Positions 8,623-15,644 of a stretch of DNA of 44,972 nt are shown here, piece by piece. Position 1 is the stretch's first letter. Each line of letters starts with the position of its first letter. The translations under genes were made by a program, and so were the position numbers. This DNA is from Pseudoalteromonas shioyasakiensis. Its GTDB lineage: Bacteria; Pseudomonadota; Gammaproteobacteria; Enterobacterales; Alteromonadaceae. A model generated the notes under the pieces. It searched no databases. It was not told the DNA's origin and saw only the letters and a program-made list of their open reading frames with translations. The stretch lies in assembly GCF_022398475.1 (NCBI RefSeq), contig NZ_JAKEVM010000021.1, positions 1-44,972 on the forward strand. Reading direction: 5' to 3'.

Positions 8623-9051
8623 CTATTCAACACGTTGCCAATATTGATTACGATAGAAAAATGCAATATATCCGCGTACTTCAAGCACCTTACCTTGTTC
8701 TTGTGGGGTCAGTTTAAGGGTATAGGTTTTACCATTGTTTGGGTCTAGAATTTCACCCTCTTGCCAGCTACCATCGCCAGCATCTGTAGCGCCTTCTATA
8801 ATTTTTAACCCTAAAATAGGCTGATTTTTCTTATCACCTTTACACTCTTCGCAGATTGCGTCTTGCTTGGCTGGGTTAAGGATTTTTTCAACACTACCAA
8901 CCAATACACCACCTTGCTCACTAATACGTACTAAAGATTTCGCTTCATTCGTTTCTTCGTCAATAGTTTTCCAAAGACCCACAGGCGTCAATGCAGCAAA
9001 ACTCAACTGAGAAAATAATAAGGCAGATAAAACAATTGATAAACGGAACAT
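8623..9051 (-). CDS. DUF2147 family exported protein
   Basis: This 142-residue protein begins with a signal peptide (MFRLSIVLSALLFSQLSFA, cleavage after residue 19). The mature part opens TPVGLWKTIDEETNEAKSLV, the typical start of DUF2147 domains. It then has a CEEC pair (ICEECKG) in a loop, GDGSWQEGEILDPNNGKTY, and ends in the short pattern YWQRV. Members are small periplasmic or outer-membrane-associated proteins of unknown function with a predicted beta-barrel-like fold. It converges with fldB at a shared terminator. The family assignment comes from sequence style; I infer no specific role. Confidence 0.8.
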   Translation of the reverse strand: MFRLSIVLSALLFSQLSFAALTPVGLWKTIDEETNEAKSLVRISEQGGVLVGSVEKILNPAKQDAICEECKGDKKNQPILGLKIIEGATDAGDGSWQEGEILDPNNGKTYTLKLTPQEQGKVLEVRGYIAFFYRNQYWQRVE

Positions 9052-9155
9052 AAAAAACTCGTATAAAACTTAAGACTTTGGCACTATATCAGGGCTTAAC
9101 CAAACACACCATTTTGCTAAGCTCCGAAATCGACACAACATTGCGAGGGAACACA

Positions 9156-9590
9156 ATGAGTCAATTCACATTAATTACCGGTGACATTGTCAGTTACGAC
9201 AGTAATCAGGTAGCTACAATTAACGCCACGGGCGAAATAAAAATAAATCGCTTTGCTGAGCCATTATTTATTCCTGATAGCGCTAAAGCCGCCATTGAGC
9301 TGGGTCGGCTCGATGATAACTTGTTTAATTTAAAAAAGTTATTACGTTCAGGCTATGCCGATCCCTGCCCTACGACCCGCGTGCTAATTGAAACCACACA
9401 TCCTTTACCTGAAATCAACGGCCTGCTGATAAAACGCCGCTTTAGCATTATTGACTTTTGCAGTGCCGAAATAGAAAAGTCGCACAGTAAAGCCGTGTTA
9501 GACGCCCTATTAGAGCTTGAATATGTGCAACAAATTCAGCTTGATGAAGTAATGCAATTACAGCCACCGGTACAATTTAAAAACCAATAA
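9156..9590 (+). CDS. Hypothetical protein, 144 aa
   Basis: I do not recognise this protein. The ATG at 9156 is chosen because AGGGA lies six bases ahead (9146-9150) and because the upstream extension looks non-coding. The protein starts MSQFTLITGDIVSYDSNQVA. It looks mixed alpha/beta and soluble, with no signal peptide or membrane segment. Its first half resembles a small beta-rich domain and its second half is helical (SHSKAVLDALLELEYVQQIQLDEV). Cysteines occur only in DPCPTTR and IDFCSAE. It precedes the lipoprotein gene at 9648 by 57 bases on the same strand, so the two may be cotranscribed. Confidence 0.8.
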   Translation: MSQFTLITGDIVSYDSNQVATINATGEIKINRFAEPLFIPDSAKAAIELGRLDDNLFNLKKLLRSGYADPCPTTRVLIETTHPLPEINGLLIKRRFSIIDFCSAEIEKSHSKAVLDALLELEYVQQIQLDEVMQLQPPVQFKNQ

Positions 9591-9647
9591 AGGTACAATA
9601 ACTTATAAGTATGCTAATCAGCTCCTTCATTTGTAAAAGGAATAACA

Positions 9648-10331
9648 ATGAAAAGTGCGCTACCTATAATGATTGCCGCAAGTATTTTGCTAACTGGTTG
9701 TGATGAATTAGAAGTTGAAGAAACTCATAACTTTGGCGATGAAATGTATGAGAACAATTACACACTCGTAAATACCACTGATTTAGAAGTGGACTATTAC
9801 ATGGCAAACACTGACCTGTTTGGTGATGCTCAAGAAGTTAAAGACTCTCAATACTATGTTGACACGCTTGCATCGCAATCACTTCCCGTTGATGTAACAC
9901 ATGCTCACAATGAACGTAGCCGTATTTCATTTTATGTAGTCGATCACAGCGACATAAGTAACTCAGCCACACAGATGTATCAGGTAGAGCAAAATCAACC
10001 TTATCATTTTGTGGCTTGGCAAAATGAAGAAAAGCTTCGTTTAACTCTAGTAAAAAAAGCTAATGATGATAAAGATGACTTTTTTGCTATACGTATTCTC
10101 GCAACTGAAAACCTTCGCTTAAAAATCGAAAATCAAATCGTCAATTTATATCAAAATCAATTAAGTTACTGGTACCACATTGATGACTGCGCTGATGATT
10201 TAAAAGTATCAAAGCTCAATGATGAAGATAAGCGAGTTTATGAACCTGTCTCAATCTGCAACGCATCATATGGGCAGTCATACACTTTACTTTTAAGTGA
10301 AGATGGCCTTGAAGCAAGCATTGCTGAATAA
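9648..10331 (+). CDS. Hypothetical lipoprotein, 227 aa
   Basis: A lipoprotein signal peptide (MKSALPIMIAASILLTGC) ends in the lipobox LLTGC with the lipidated Cys at 18. Asp at +2 (CDELEVEE) would favour inner-membrane retention by the E. coli Lol rule. The mature domain is acidic and beta-rich, with a likely disulfide between the late cysteines (IDDCADD and SICNAS). AAAGGA precedes the start. It converges with trmN6 and leaves only three bases between the stop codons. I recognise no domain. Confidence 0.85.
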   Translation: MKSALPIMIAASILLTGCDELEVEETHNFGDEMYENNYTLVNTTDLEVDYYMANTDLFGDAQEVKDSQYYVDTLASQSLPVDVTHAHNERSRISFYVVDHSDISNSATQMYQVEQNQPYHFVAWQNEEKLRLTLVKKANDDKDDFFAIRILATENLRLKIENQIVNLYQNQLSYWYHIDDCADDLKVSKLNDEDKRVYEPVSICNASYGQSYTLLLSEDGLEASIAE

Positions 10332-10334
10332 CGA

Positions 10335-11033
10335 TTACATCTTTAGGTAAAAAGCTTTACAGAGCTCTTTATAATCTTGGCTATAGCTGCCATCAGCTGC
10401 ATGTATGGTTAACGATGATGTATCACATTCGCCGTTGTTTTGGCTGAGTAACAACAAGCTGCGACTTTGTTGTTTTTTCTCGGTTGTACGTACCAAGCAA
10501 TGGCGATTTAAGTACCAGCCTGCCTGCTCAGCTACCGCAATGAATTGTTTTGCCTCTACGCAAGGCAAAATCACATTCAAAAGCGTTTTGCCGTGGCTAA
10601 GCCTAGTACACGCTTCTATCAATTCGCTGAAGCTAAGGCCGTCAGTATGGCGGGCAGTATTTCGAGCATCATTTTCACCTTTTAGGCTCGCATTAAAATA
10701 CGGTGGGTTGGTGATGATCGCATCAAAAGGCTCTACTGCGCTAAACGACTGTACAGCTCCTTCGAAAAGGTTTATATCAGGCCATGGGCTAGCCGCAAAG
10801 TTTTCTCGAGCATCATTACAGGCACCCGCGTCAATTTCTATGGCACTTACTTTTGCTTCAGGCGCTCTTTGTTTTGCCATTAGCGCCAACAGCCCTGTGC
10901 CTGTGCCAATATCTAAAATGCCCTTAGCACCACTCACATCAGCCCACGCCCCTAACAAAATACCGTCGGTCGACACTTTCATCGCAGTGCGTGTTTGCGT
11001 TACCGTAAATTGTTTAAACACAAAGCCTGACAT
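10335..11033 (-). CDS. trmN6: tRNA1(Val) (adenine(37)-N6)-methyltransferase
   Basis: TrmN6 (YfiC) methylates N6 of A37 in tRNA1(Val) using S-adenosylmethionine. The 232 residues show a Rossmann SAM-binding motif (LDIGTGTGLLALM, about 40-52), the acidic loop residue in EIDAGA, and the N6-adenine methyltransferase signature NPPY at 109-112. It is divergent from srmB with 76 bases between, the same arrangement as yfiC / srmB in E. coli, which supports this identity over other small NPPY methyltransferases. Confidence 0.92.
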   Translation of the reverse strand: MSGFVFKQFTVTQTRTAMKVSTDGILLGAWADVSGAKGILDIGTGTGLLALMAKQRAPEAKVSAIEIDAGACNDARENFAASPWPDINLFEGAVQSFSAVEPFDAIITNPPYFNASLKGENDARNTARHTDGLSFSELIEACTRLSHGKTLLNVILPCVEAKQFIAVAEQAGWYLNRHCLVRTTEKKQQSRSLLLLSQNNGECDTSSLTIHAADGSYSQDYKELCKAFYLKM

Positions 11034-11048
11034 TTTTTCACCTTTTCA

Positions 11049-11077
11049 TTCACCACAGCCGCGTTAACGCGTATAAT
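11049..11077 (+). promoter_or_regulatory. Candidate srmB promoter with palindrome in the spacer
   Basis: TTCACC (11049-11054), 17 bases, and a perfect TATAAT (11072-11077) form a good sigma-70 promoter. The spacer holds a perfect 12-base palindrome, CGCGTTAACGCG (11060-11071), which touches the -10 box and could be an operator. The predicted leader is only about 25 bases. Confidence 0.65.
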
Positions 11078-11109
11078 TAGGCTCAATTGTCCTCTATTTA
11101 TGTCACTCT

Positions 11110-12342
11110 ATGCAATTTTCTGAATTTGATATCGATAACAAGCTGTTAAATGCCATTAATAAAATGGGTTTTGATACGCCAACCAGTATTCAACAACAAG
11201 CGATCCCTGAAGCTCTTCAAGGTCGTGATATTTTGGCATCAGCCCCTACTGGTACGGGTAAAACAGCCGCGTTTTTGATCCCTGCAATTCAATACTTGCT
11301 TGATTTCCCACGTCGCGATCCTGGCTTTGCGCGCGTATTGATCATGACACCAACCCGTGAGCTTGCTTATCAAATTCATGAGCAATGTGAATTACTCGCC
11401 GCACAAACTCATCTTAAAATTGGGGTTGTAACAGGTGGTATAAACTACGGGACACACAGAGAAATTTTCGAAAGTAATAACGATATTCTCATTGCCACAC
11501 CTGGGCGTTTAATGGAGTATCTCGAAACAGAGAACTTCCATGCTGAAAACGTTGAAATGCTTATTCTTGATGAAGCTGACCGCATGCTAGACATGGGCTT
11601 TCGTAAAGAAATGCTACGTATTTGTGATGAAGCACGTAACCGTCGCCAATGTTTCTTATTCTCAGCGACCCTTGAAGGTGACAGCGTTGAGTTATTTGCA
11701 GAGCGTATCTTAAACGACCCTGCACTGCTTGAAGCCGAATCTTCACGTAAAGAGAAAGGCAAAATCCACCAATGGGTTCACCTTGCGGACGACTACGATC
11801 ACAAGCTAAAAATGTTGGTTGAAACGTTAAATGGTGACGACATTCATAAAGCAATTGTGTTTGTAAAAACCCGTGAGCGCCTAGAAACATTAGTTGGTGA
11901 GTTAAACAACGAAGGTCTTCGTGTAGCTTGGTTACGCGGCGAAATGCCACAAGACAAACGAATGAAAGCGATGGAAAACTTTCACTCTGGTCGCAACAAT
12001 ATCTTAGTTGCAACGGATGTTGCTGCTCGTGGTATTGATGTTGCTGATATCAGCCATGTTATCAACTTTGATATGCCACGCACCGCAGACGTATACGTAC
12101 ACCGTATTGGACGTACTGGTCGTGCAGGTAAAAAAGGCATTGCGATTTCATTTATTGAGGCTCATGACGTAGCCATTGTTGGTAAGGTTGAGCGCTACAT
12201 TGAGCAAAAGCTTAAACGCCGAGTAATTAAAGGGCTTGAGCCACAGCACAAAGAAGCGAAGATCCCCTCTAAAAAGAAAAAAGATCCAGTAAAAATAAAG
12301 GCCAAGAAAAAAGCCAAAGCTAAAGTTAAGAAGAAAAAGTAG
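11110..12342 (+). CDS. srmB: ATP-dependent RNA helicase SrmB (DEAD-box)
   Basis: SrmB helps assemble the large ribosomal subunit, especially at low temperature. The 410 residues contain the Q motif (TPTSIQQQAI), Walker A APTGTGKT (45-52), PTREL, DEAD (154-157), SAT and the C-terminal helicase lobe ending HRIGRTGRAG. A very basic lysine tail (about 380-410) probably binds RNA. There is no visible Shine-Dalgarno sequence. An out-of-frame ATG at 11100 opens a seven-codon reading frame that overlaps the start. Position opposite trmN6 supports SrmB over other DEAD-box paralogues such as the one at 42515. Confidence 0.93.
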   Translation: MQFSEFDIDNKLLNAINKMGFDTPTSIQQQAIPEALQGRDILASAPTGTGKTAAFLIPAIQYLLDFPRRDPGFARVLIMTPTRELAYQIHEQCELLAAQTHLKIGVVTGGINYGTHREIFESNNDILIATPGRLMEYLETENFHAENVEMLILDEADRMLDMGFRKEMLRICDEARNRRQCFLFSATLEGDSVELFAERILNDPALLEAESSRKEKGKIHQWVHLADDYDHKLKMLVETLNGDDIHKAIVFVKTRERLETLVGELNNEGLRVAWLRGEMPQDKRMKAMENFHSGRNNILVATDVAARGIDVADISHVINFDMPRTADVYVHRIGRTGRAGKKGIAISFIEAHDVAIVGKVERYIEQKLKRRVIKGLEPQHKEAKIPSKKKKDPVKIKAKKKAKAKVKKKK

Positions 12343-12360
12343 CTTTATTACCATTACTGA

Positions 12361-12390
12361 AAAAATGCCGAGCTTGTCTCGGCATTTTTG
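12361..12390 (+). terminator. Rho-independent terminator after srmB
   Basis: A perfect stem AAATGCCGAG / CTCGGCATTT with a five-base loop is followed by T residues, 18 bases past the srmB stop. The A-rich left flank may let it also act on the minus strand. Confidence 0.88.
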
Positions 12391-12558
12391 TACCCTACCA
12401 TTTTTACCTAATAAGCGTGTAATTAGTTCACACTTTATTACCTACTCATTCCATCAATACAAATCAAACTCATTAAAATCAATAGGTTAAATGTTGGAAT
12501 AATAATTGTATCTGGTTCAGCAATAGTTCACAGCAGACTAGATTAACGAGGGAATTGT

Positions 12559-12897
12559 ATGAGCCGCTTCAAATTAACCGTAGTACTTACATCATTAAGC
12601 TGTATTTTTTTACTTGCATGCGCAACAAACGTAAGCGCCAATACCAGCGTGCTAACAACAAGCACATCGGCGCAACCGCGCTTACAGCAAATGGCACTGC
12701 AGAAATTAACAAGCAATCCTAATTTTCACATTGAAAACCTACAAGTGATTGTTGATGGTGATACTGTTGAACTAAAAGGCATTGCAGAAACTGGCTTTCA
12801 ACGTGCTTTAGCACAGAAGTTTTTAGAGCACAGCCAAGGTGTGATGCAGATAAAAAACAACCTTAAAGTGAGTAAGTTAAATCACTCATCACTTTAA
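12559..12897 (+). CDS. BON-domain lipoprotein or exported protein
   Basis: The 112 residues begin with an export signal ending in LLAC (residues 19-22), which could be a lipobox; an alternative signal-peptidase-I site lies a few residues later (NVSANTS). After a Ser/Thr-rich linker, residues about 50-105 form a BON-like domain (alpha-beta-beta-alpha-beta), with VIVDGDTVELKGIAETGFQRALAQKF and a GVMQIKNNLKV ending. BON domains bind membranes or phospholipids in proteins such as OsmY and DolP. GAGGG precedes the start. The upstream 12391-12558 stretch is AT-rich, with no promoter I can defend. Confidence 0.75.
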   Translation: MSRFKLTVVLTSLSCIFLLACATNVSANTSVLTTSTSAQPRLQQMALQKLTSNPNFHIENLQVIVDGDTVELKGIAETGFQRALAQKFLEHSQGVMQIKNNLKVSKLNHSSL

Positions 12898-12901
12898 GGT
12901 T
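12859..12901 (+). other. Hairpin spanning the BON gene stop codon
   Basis: AACCTTAAAGTGAGT (12859-12873) can pair with ACTC (12884-12887) plus ACTTTAAGGTT (12891-12901), leaving a three-base bulge. The stop codon lies within the 3' arm. No T run follows, so this is either a weak terminator for the convergent pair or an RNA-stability element. Confidence 0.5.
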
Positions 12902-12922
12902 AGGTTTACAAAAGGCTTGAGC

Positions 12923-13855
12923 TTATTCGCCGCTTGCTTGTAGGTTGATAAATTTTGCAAGCTCTTCTGGTTGACCCATCAGCATTTGAATTTGCTGATT
13001 AATCTCCATCATAGTCTTACCTTCTGGTAATTTAGCTGACACTGAGAAAGACGATAAACCATTCACAAAGTTACTAATCGCTGTTGCAAGTTCTTCGCTT
13101 ACTGGCACTTGTTGTAACTGCATAGCAACGACTTGCTTAAATTGCTCATGAGTCATGCCTTGCGCAGTTAAGAAGCTATCAACGACCGCTTTAAGCTCAC
13201 CTTCATCAGCAATCGACATATTGATGCTACGTGGCTCTAACTGCGTGAGTGCTGCCATCATCTTTGATTGCTGTTGTAGCTGCTGCTCTAAAGTAAGCTG
13301 ACCATCAGCTGCTTCATTTTGCATCTGGCTCACAGCGAGTGATGCTTCCATCAGCGCTGTGGTTTTAGCTAAACCAAGATTAAAGTTAACGTCAGCCACC
13401 TCATTTGCAGTCACTTTAAGAGCAAAGTCGCTGTCGCCTGAAGCTTTATTATAATCAAGCGATGAGTCAACGTTATAGCTTGTTGATGCTAGCTTGTTAT
13501 TAGAGTTTTCTGGCAGCTGCGCTAAAAATTCATCGCTAAAACGAAAGTTTTTCATAACAAAACCAGTGTGTGGCGGCACTGCATCCACTTCGTAACCCGA
13601 CACATCAATGCTATCAATTGTTGCAACAGGCTCATTGCTTAAACTATTTGAAACCGTGATCTCTGATAACTGCATGCTGCTATCAAAAATACTGGCTGAG
13701 ATATCGCTGTATTTAATTTCTACACCGCTTTGGATTGATAACGCACTAATTTGCTTATCAACCACCTTTTTCACTTCCTGTGTAGTTGCGTAATTTGCGT
13801 AAGCTACGCCACCGACAGCCGCAGCAACAACCGCTGCAATAATTAACTTCTTCAT
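12923..13855 (-). CDS. Hypothetical exported or membrane-anchored protein, 310 aa
   Basis: An N-terminal hydrophobic helix (MKKLIIAAVVAAAVGGVAYANY) acts as signal or anchor, followed by a domain that is probably periplasmic. The first part (VEIKYSDISASIFDSSMQLSEITVSN) has the alternating pattern seen in AsmA-like and DUF945-like proteins, where short beta repeats describe a gene-specific surface. A helical Gln-rich middle (LTLEQQLQQQSKMMAAL) and MTHEQFKQVVAMQLQQ follow. I cannot place it in a family with confidence. AAGGA precedes the start. It lies 50 bases after radA on the same strand and may share its transcript. Confidence 0.8.
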   Translation of the reverse strand: MKKLIIAAVVAAAVGGVAYANYATTQEVKKVVDKQISALSIQSGVEIKYSDISASIFDSSMQLSEITVSNSLSNEPVATIDSIDVSGYEVDAVPPHTGFVMKNFRFSDEFLAQLPENSNNKLASTSYNVDSSLDYNKASGDSDFALKVTANEVADVNFNLGLAKTTALMEASLAVSQMQNEAADGQLTLEQQLQQQSKMMAALTQLEPRSINMSIADEGELKAVVDSFLTAQGMTHEQFKQVVAMQLQQVPVSEELATAISNFVNGLSSFSVSAKLPEGKTMMEINQQIQMLMGQPEELAKFINLQASGE

Positions 13856-13905
13856 TTTATTTCCTTTAATTGGTGTAAATTTTTTATCAGTGTATCAAAT
13901 TGTAT

Positions 13906-15291
13906 TTAGTTTATTAACGACAATAGCTCATGCACGGTTTTTACTGGGGTGATCTTAGCACCAAGGCCTTCCATTGATTTATGGTAATTACGATATGGAA
14001 TAAAGAGCTCAGTAAAACCGTGTTGCGCAGCTTCTTTAACTCGAGGTACGCCGCTGTCGATTGGTCTTACATCACCATTTAAACTTAGCTCACCCATAAT
14101 ACAAGTGGTACGCGGTACAACAAATTCGTTCAAGCTGCTTAAAAGTGCTGCTACCAATGCTAAATCGATACAAGTCTCTGACTCATCGATTTTTAAACCA
14201 CCAACAATGTTGAAAAAAGTATCGTGGAAGATTTTTGTTTTTGTGTGCTTACGTAAAATACCTGTTAGCATTTTGATACGATTCATATTCAAACCAACAC
14301 ATACTCTCTGCGGGAATTCAGCTTCGGTTTCTGTGGTTAAACATTGTATTTCGAGTAGTAAGTTACGGTTACCTTTACGGATACAAGTGATAGCAGAGCC
14401 CGGAGACTCGGTACTAGAACCTGATAAAAAGATTTCGCTTGGGTTATCAACGCTGAGCATTCCGCGCTCGCACATTCTGAAAATACCCACGGTATCGATA
14501 TCGCCAAAACGGTTTTTATTAGCACGCAGTGTTCTGACTTGGCCATCGTTAGTATCGATATGTAACAAGGCATCAACTATGTGCACGAGTGTTTGCGGCC
14601 CAGCAATTTCGTTATTTTTGTTTACATGAGCAATGATGAATATAGTGACATCATTTTGCTTACAGTATTGTGTTAGTGCCTGAGCTGCACTTTTTACCTG
14701 TGAGGGTGAACCAGGGCTACCATTTGCCGTTTCTGTTACCACGGCCTGAATTGAGTCAATCACCGCGAACTTAATTTTGTTTTTATCAAGCTCTTCAATA
14801 ATGGCTTCAACACTGGTTTCAGACAGCAAGTAAAGCTCGTCTTCGTTGTAATCTAAACGTAAGCGATTCACACGGTTTTTAAACTGCGATAAAGATTCTT
14901 CGGCTGTGCAGTATAAAGAAGGCATTAGCTTTGACATACGTGCGACTAAATCTGACAGCAAGGTGGTTTTACCGGCACCTGGGTCGCCAGAAATAATGTT
15001 AACAGAGCCAGTGGTTACGCCACCACTTAGTACTCTGTCTAGCTCACCTATTTCCGTGAGGCGTTTTTCGGCCTCAGTGGTCGCAACTTCATTGATTTTC
15101 TTTGAGCCACCGCTAGCGATACCGGCATAGCCTGCCACTGCCGCACGGCTTGCCGCTTGCTTCGATTGCCCCGCTGAAGGCTTAAATTCTGCCAGCGTAT
15201 TCCACGCTCCACACTTACACTGACCTTGCCAGCGTTGATAGTTCATGCCGCACTCAGTGCAGACAAATTCGATTTTTGCTGATTTTGCCAT
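13906..15291 (-). CDS. radA: DNA repair protein RadA
   Basis: RadA is a RecA-like, DnaB-type branch-migration helicase that processes recombination intermediates. The 461 residues have an N-terminal zinc finger (C11, C14, C25, C27), a RecA core with Walker A GDPGAGKTT (102-110), the RadA-specific KNRFG motif (in RANKNRFGDIDT), and a C-terminal Lon-protease-like domain with GELSLNGDVRPI. Length and motif order are standard. In E. coli radA lies next to serB; here a PilZ gene is inserted between them. Confidence 0.97.
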   Translation of the reverse strand: MAKSAKIEFVCTECGMNYQRWQGQCKCGAWNTLAEFKPSAGQSKQAASRAAVAGYAGIASGGSKKINEVATTEAEKRLTEIGELDRVLSGGVTTGSVNIISGDPGAGKTTLLSDLVARMSKLMPSLYCTAEESLSQFKNRVNRLRLDYNEDELYLLSETSVEAIIEELDKNKIKFAVIDSIQAVVTETANGSPGSPSQVKSAAQALTQYCKQNDVTIFIIAHVNKNNEIAGPQTLVHIVDALLHIDTNDGQVRTLRANKNRFGDIDTVGIFRMCERGMLSVDNPSEIFLSGSSTESPGSAITCIRKGNRNLLLEIQCLTTETEAEFPQRVCVGLNMNRIKMLTGILRKHTKTKIFHDTFFNIVGGLKIDESETCIDLALVAALLSSLNEFVVPRTTCIMGELSLNGDVRPIDSGVPRVKEAAQHGFTELFIPYRNYHKSMEGLGAKITPVKTVHELLSLIN

Positions 15292-15644
15292 TCGGCCTTA
15301 CCTATTTTGGTCGCTGTTTTGTGACTATTTCTGTATTTTCAAGCATATAATAGCTAAAGTAAAACATATGACTCAGGTAATTAAACTAGAGTCACTTTTG
15401 TAGTCCCAAAAGATAATATGCTGTAACTTGCCCCATGAAAAACGCTTAATCATGCTAAGTGCTTAATTAAGAAATGGTTAAGGGCACAGTTTTTGCTTAC
15501 AAATAAAACTTTACAGTGCTTGCCATTTAATTGGCGAATACATATAACAATAACTAATAAAATAAAAAACTAGTTACACTGCTTTGGCTTTCAATAGCCC
15601 GCTAGTATACCTACTTTTTTAGATAGACGGTGATGGTTTTATAA
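15292..15644. other. Intergenic region between divergent radA and the PilZ gene
   Basis: These 353 AT-rich bases contain no gene I can support. Near the radA side there is a TATTAT-type -10 on the minus strand (about 15345-15350) without a good -35. GACTC / GAGTC arms flank a 15-base AT-rich segment near 15370-15394. A possible forward promoter is listed separately at 15584-15611. Confidence 0.5.
15584..15611 (+). promoter_or_regulatory. Possible promoter of the PilZ gene
   Basis: TTGGCT (15584-15589), 16 bases, and TATACC (15606-15611) make a moderate sigma-70 match 33 bases upstream of the ATG. No competing better match was seen nearby. Confidence 0.35.

Noticed and set aside
10405..11067. 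220-codon frame antisense to trmN6
   Set aside because: Shadow of trmN6, Ser/Ala-rich translation without a recognisable domain.
11561..12013. 150-codon frame antisense to srmB
   Set aside because: Shadow of a highly conserved gene; low-complexity, Cys/His/Leu-rich translation without known pattern.
12409..12440. CRP-like site (GTGTAA...TTCACAC) upstream of the BON gene
   Set aside because: The spacing between half sites is one base short of the CRP consensus and one half is imperfect.
14105..14629. 174-codon frame antisense to radA
   Set aside because: Codon pattern follows the radA frame on the other strand; no ribosome site or homology.
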